Assembly: GCA_964408025.1 (NCBI GenBank)
Contig: CAYOXX010000122.1
Location: 1 to 6,394 of the forward strand
Reading direction: 5' to 3'
DNA length: 6,394 nucleotides
DNA from: CAYOXX01 sp964408025
Lineage (GTDB): Bacteria > Acidobacteriota > DATKUA01
A model generated the notes under the pieces. That model saw only the letters and a list, made by a program, of their open reading frames with translations, was not told the DNA's origin and did not search any database. A program made the position numbers and the translations under genes. Numbering within the stretch: position 1 is the stretch's first letter; every line of letters starts with the position of its first letter. Of this stretch, positions 5,785 to 6,394 are shown piece after piece.

Positions 5785-5968
5785 CAGTTCGACGGCAACT
5801 GGTAGGGCGGGGGGTGGGGGCGCTGACCTTGTAACTGCGTGCCCACTCGTGCGAGCGCGGCACTTCTGCAATGACCACCTCGCCGCTTTACGAATCTAAT
5901 TTCGGCGCCCGCGAACGGTTACGGCGATTCTCACGCCGCTCCGTAGCATTGGAATAACTGACCAAATT

Positions 5969-5988
5969 TACTAACATAAACGTTAGTA
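5969..5988. repeat. Inverted repeat TACTAAC-N6-GTTAGTA, possible operator
   Basis: Perfect 7-bp arms at 5969-5975 and 5982-5988 flank a 6-nt spacer within an AT-rich stretch between two divergent genes. The size and symmetry suit a dimeric regulator site; as RNA the stem would be weak. No T-run follows directly, so it is not a terminator. No regulator gene is present in the window. Confidence 0.45.
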
Positions 5989-6008
5989 GAAATCAACCCT
6001 TAGTTTTT

Positions 6009-6036
6009 GATCCCTAGAGGTATAGGACTCGGGATC
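6009..6036. repeat. Inverted repeat GATCCC-N16-GGGATC with an inner CCTA/TAGG pair
   Basis: Six-base arms (6009-6014 and 6031-6036) surround a spacer, and CCTA (6013-6016) and TAGG (6023-6026) form a smaller overlapping pair. It lies about 32 nt upstream of the rightward promoter and may be a regulator site, though arms this short can arise by chance. Confidence 0.3.
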
Positions 6037-6067
6037 GCGAGACCGGCGGGGTGGGTAAGCTTCCCCG

Positions 6068-6097
6068 TTGCGCCGCAGCGGCGGCTGAACCTATAAT
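6068..6097 (+). promoter_or_regulatory. Promoter with perfect -10 box for the M1-like gene
   Basis: TATAAT (6092-6097) matches the -10 consensus exactly. Eighteen bases before it is TTGCGC (6068-6073), a weak -35 box. The spacer holds a 13-bp palindrome, CGCCGC-A-GCGGCG (6071-6083), overlapping the end of the -35 box, where a repressor could act. Transcription would start near 6104, leaving a leader of only about 17 nt before the ATG at 6121. Confidence 0.55.
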
Positions 6098-6120
6098 TGC
6101 GGTTCGCAAGATTTCTCGCC

Positions 6121-6394
6121 ATGAGCAGAACGAGGCCAGTAGGAATACTACCTTTTGTGGCCGCTTACGTCGCGGCCGCGCTGTTTTGGCCGCTCGTGCG
6201 CAGCAGCAGCCAGACCTCGACACCCGATGGGGTCGACCGCACGCGGATCGCGGACTACGACATCCAGGTGACGCTCGACCCGGCGGAGAAGCGCCTTGTG
6301 GGGCGTGAGACGATCAGCTGGCTCAACACCGACGGCCCGGCAACCAACGAGCTTCGCCTGCACCTCTACATGAACGCCTTCCGCAGCCCCGGCA
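6121..6394 (+). CDS. M1-family aminopeptidase-like protein, N-terminal fragment cut by the right edge
   Basis: Ninety-one codons are visible, open to the window edge. Residues 7-26 (VGILPFVAAYVAAALFWPLV) after a basic start (MSRTRP) form a membrane anchor or uncleaved signal segment. A Ser/Thr-rich linker follows. From about 43 the sequence fits the N-terminal beta domain of M1 metallopeptidases: IADYDIQVTLDPAEKRLVG, then ETISWLN (63-69), and ELRLHLYMNAFRSPG (77-91). The LxLHLYxNAF wording is typical of bacterial M1-like enzymes. The catalytic HExxH and GxMEN motifs lie beyond the window, so activity cannot be judged. The ATG at 6121 has no Shine-Dalgarno sequence; a TTG at 6097 is in frame but overlaps the -10 box. 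The enzyme would act outside the cytoplasmic membrane on peptides, by inference from the anchor. Confidence 0.75.
   Translation, partial: MSRTRPVGILPFVAAYVAAALFWPLVRSSSQTSTPDGVDRTRIADYDIQVTLDPAEKRLVGRETISWLNTDGPATNELRLHLYMNAFRSPG

Larger units (their letters stand above)
5754..6120. other. Intergenic region of about 365 nt between the divergent Hfq-like and M1-like genes
   Basis: No convincing gene is seen here. The part next to the Hfq-like gene is GC-rich; the middle, about 5941-6010, is clearly AT-richer and carries the inverted repeat at 5969-5988; a second one lies at 6009-6036. A promoter for the rightward gene lies at 6068-6097. The leftward promoter for the Hfq-like and pdxA genes is probably in the same region, but I could not choose clear boxes on the minus strand. 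Confidence 0.55.

Noticed and set aside
5754..5846. In-frame extension of the Hfq-like protein to an ATG at 5846
   Set aside because: The added residues are Pro/Gln-rich and unlike the family, and the ribosome binding site favours ATG 5753 or 5756.

Overview
The window is GC-rich bacterial DNA with densely packed genes on both strands and two AT-richer intergenic gaps. It shows eight protein genes, two of them cut by the window edges. I see no tRNA, rRNA, CRISPR array or mobile element. The best taxonomic hint is the small Hfq-like protein (about 5415-5753, minus). From memory, its basic N-terminal tail and the wording of its Sm core resemble proteins annotated as Hfq in Acidobacteriota. That is an inference; no search was run.

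Layout from left to right. Minus strand, 1-981: most of a radical SAM Fe-S enzyme of the PflX/COG1313 type, running off the left edge. Minus strand, 1071-2177: an exported beta-rich protein with a clear signal peptide, a Lys/Pro linker and a C-terminal Ig-like module. Then comes a 426-nt gap holding a strong hairpin in the leader of the exported-protein gene and a good promoter for the plus-strand genes that follow. Plus strand, 2604-4329: three consecutive genes that I cannot assign to a function. They are a 179-aa soluble protein, a 266-aa protein with a basic N-terminal helix, and a 114-aa protein with one membrane helix and a TPR-like hairpin. Minus strand, 4347-5753: an Hfq-like gene followed closely by a pdxA-family dehydrogenase gene, probably one operon. 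It converges on the three-gene cluster with only 17 nt between stop codons. A second gap of about 365 nt has several inverted repeats and a promoter with a perfect -10 box. It leads into the start of an M1-aminopeptidase-like gene (6121 to the right edge, plus).

The recognisable functions are unrelated: radical SAM chemistry, vitamin B6 or sugar-acid metabolism, RNA binding and peptide hydrolysis. The region therefore reads as ordinary chromosomal backbone rather than a mobile or defence island. The part most likely to be undescribed is the three-gene plus-strand cluster. Its first protein has a sharply patterned block (PLEFKYTEPIRP followed by RIQAIIYGG) that looks conserved but that I cannot match to a named family.
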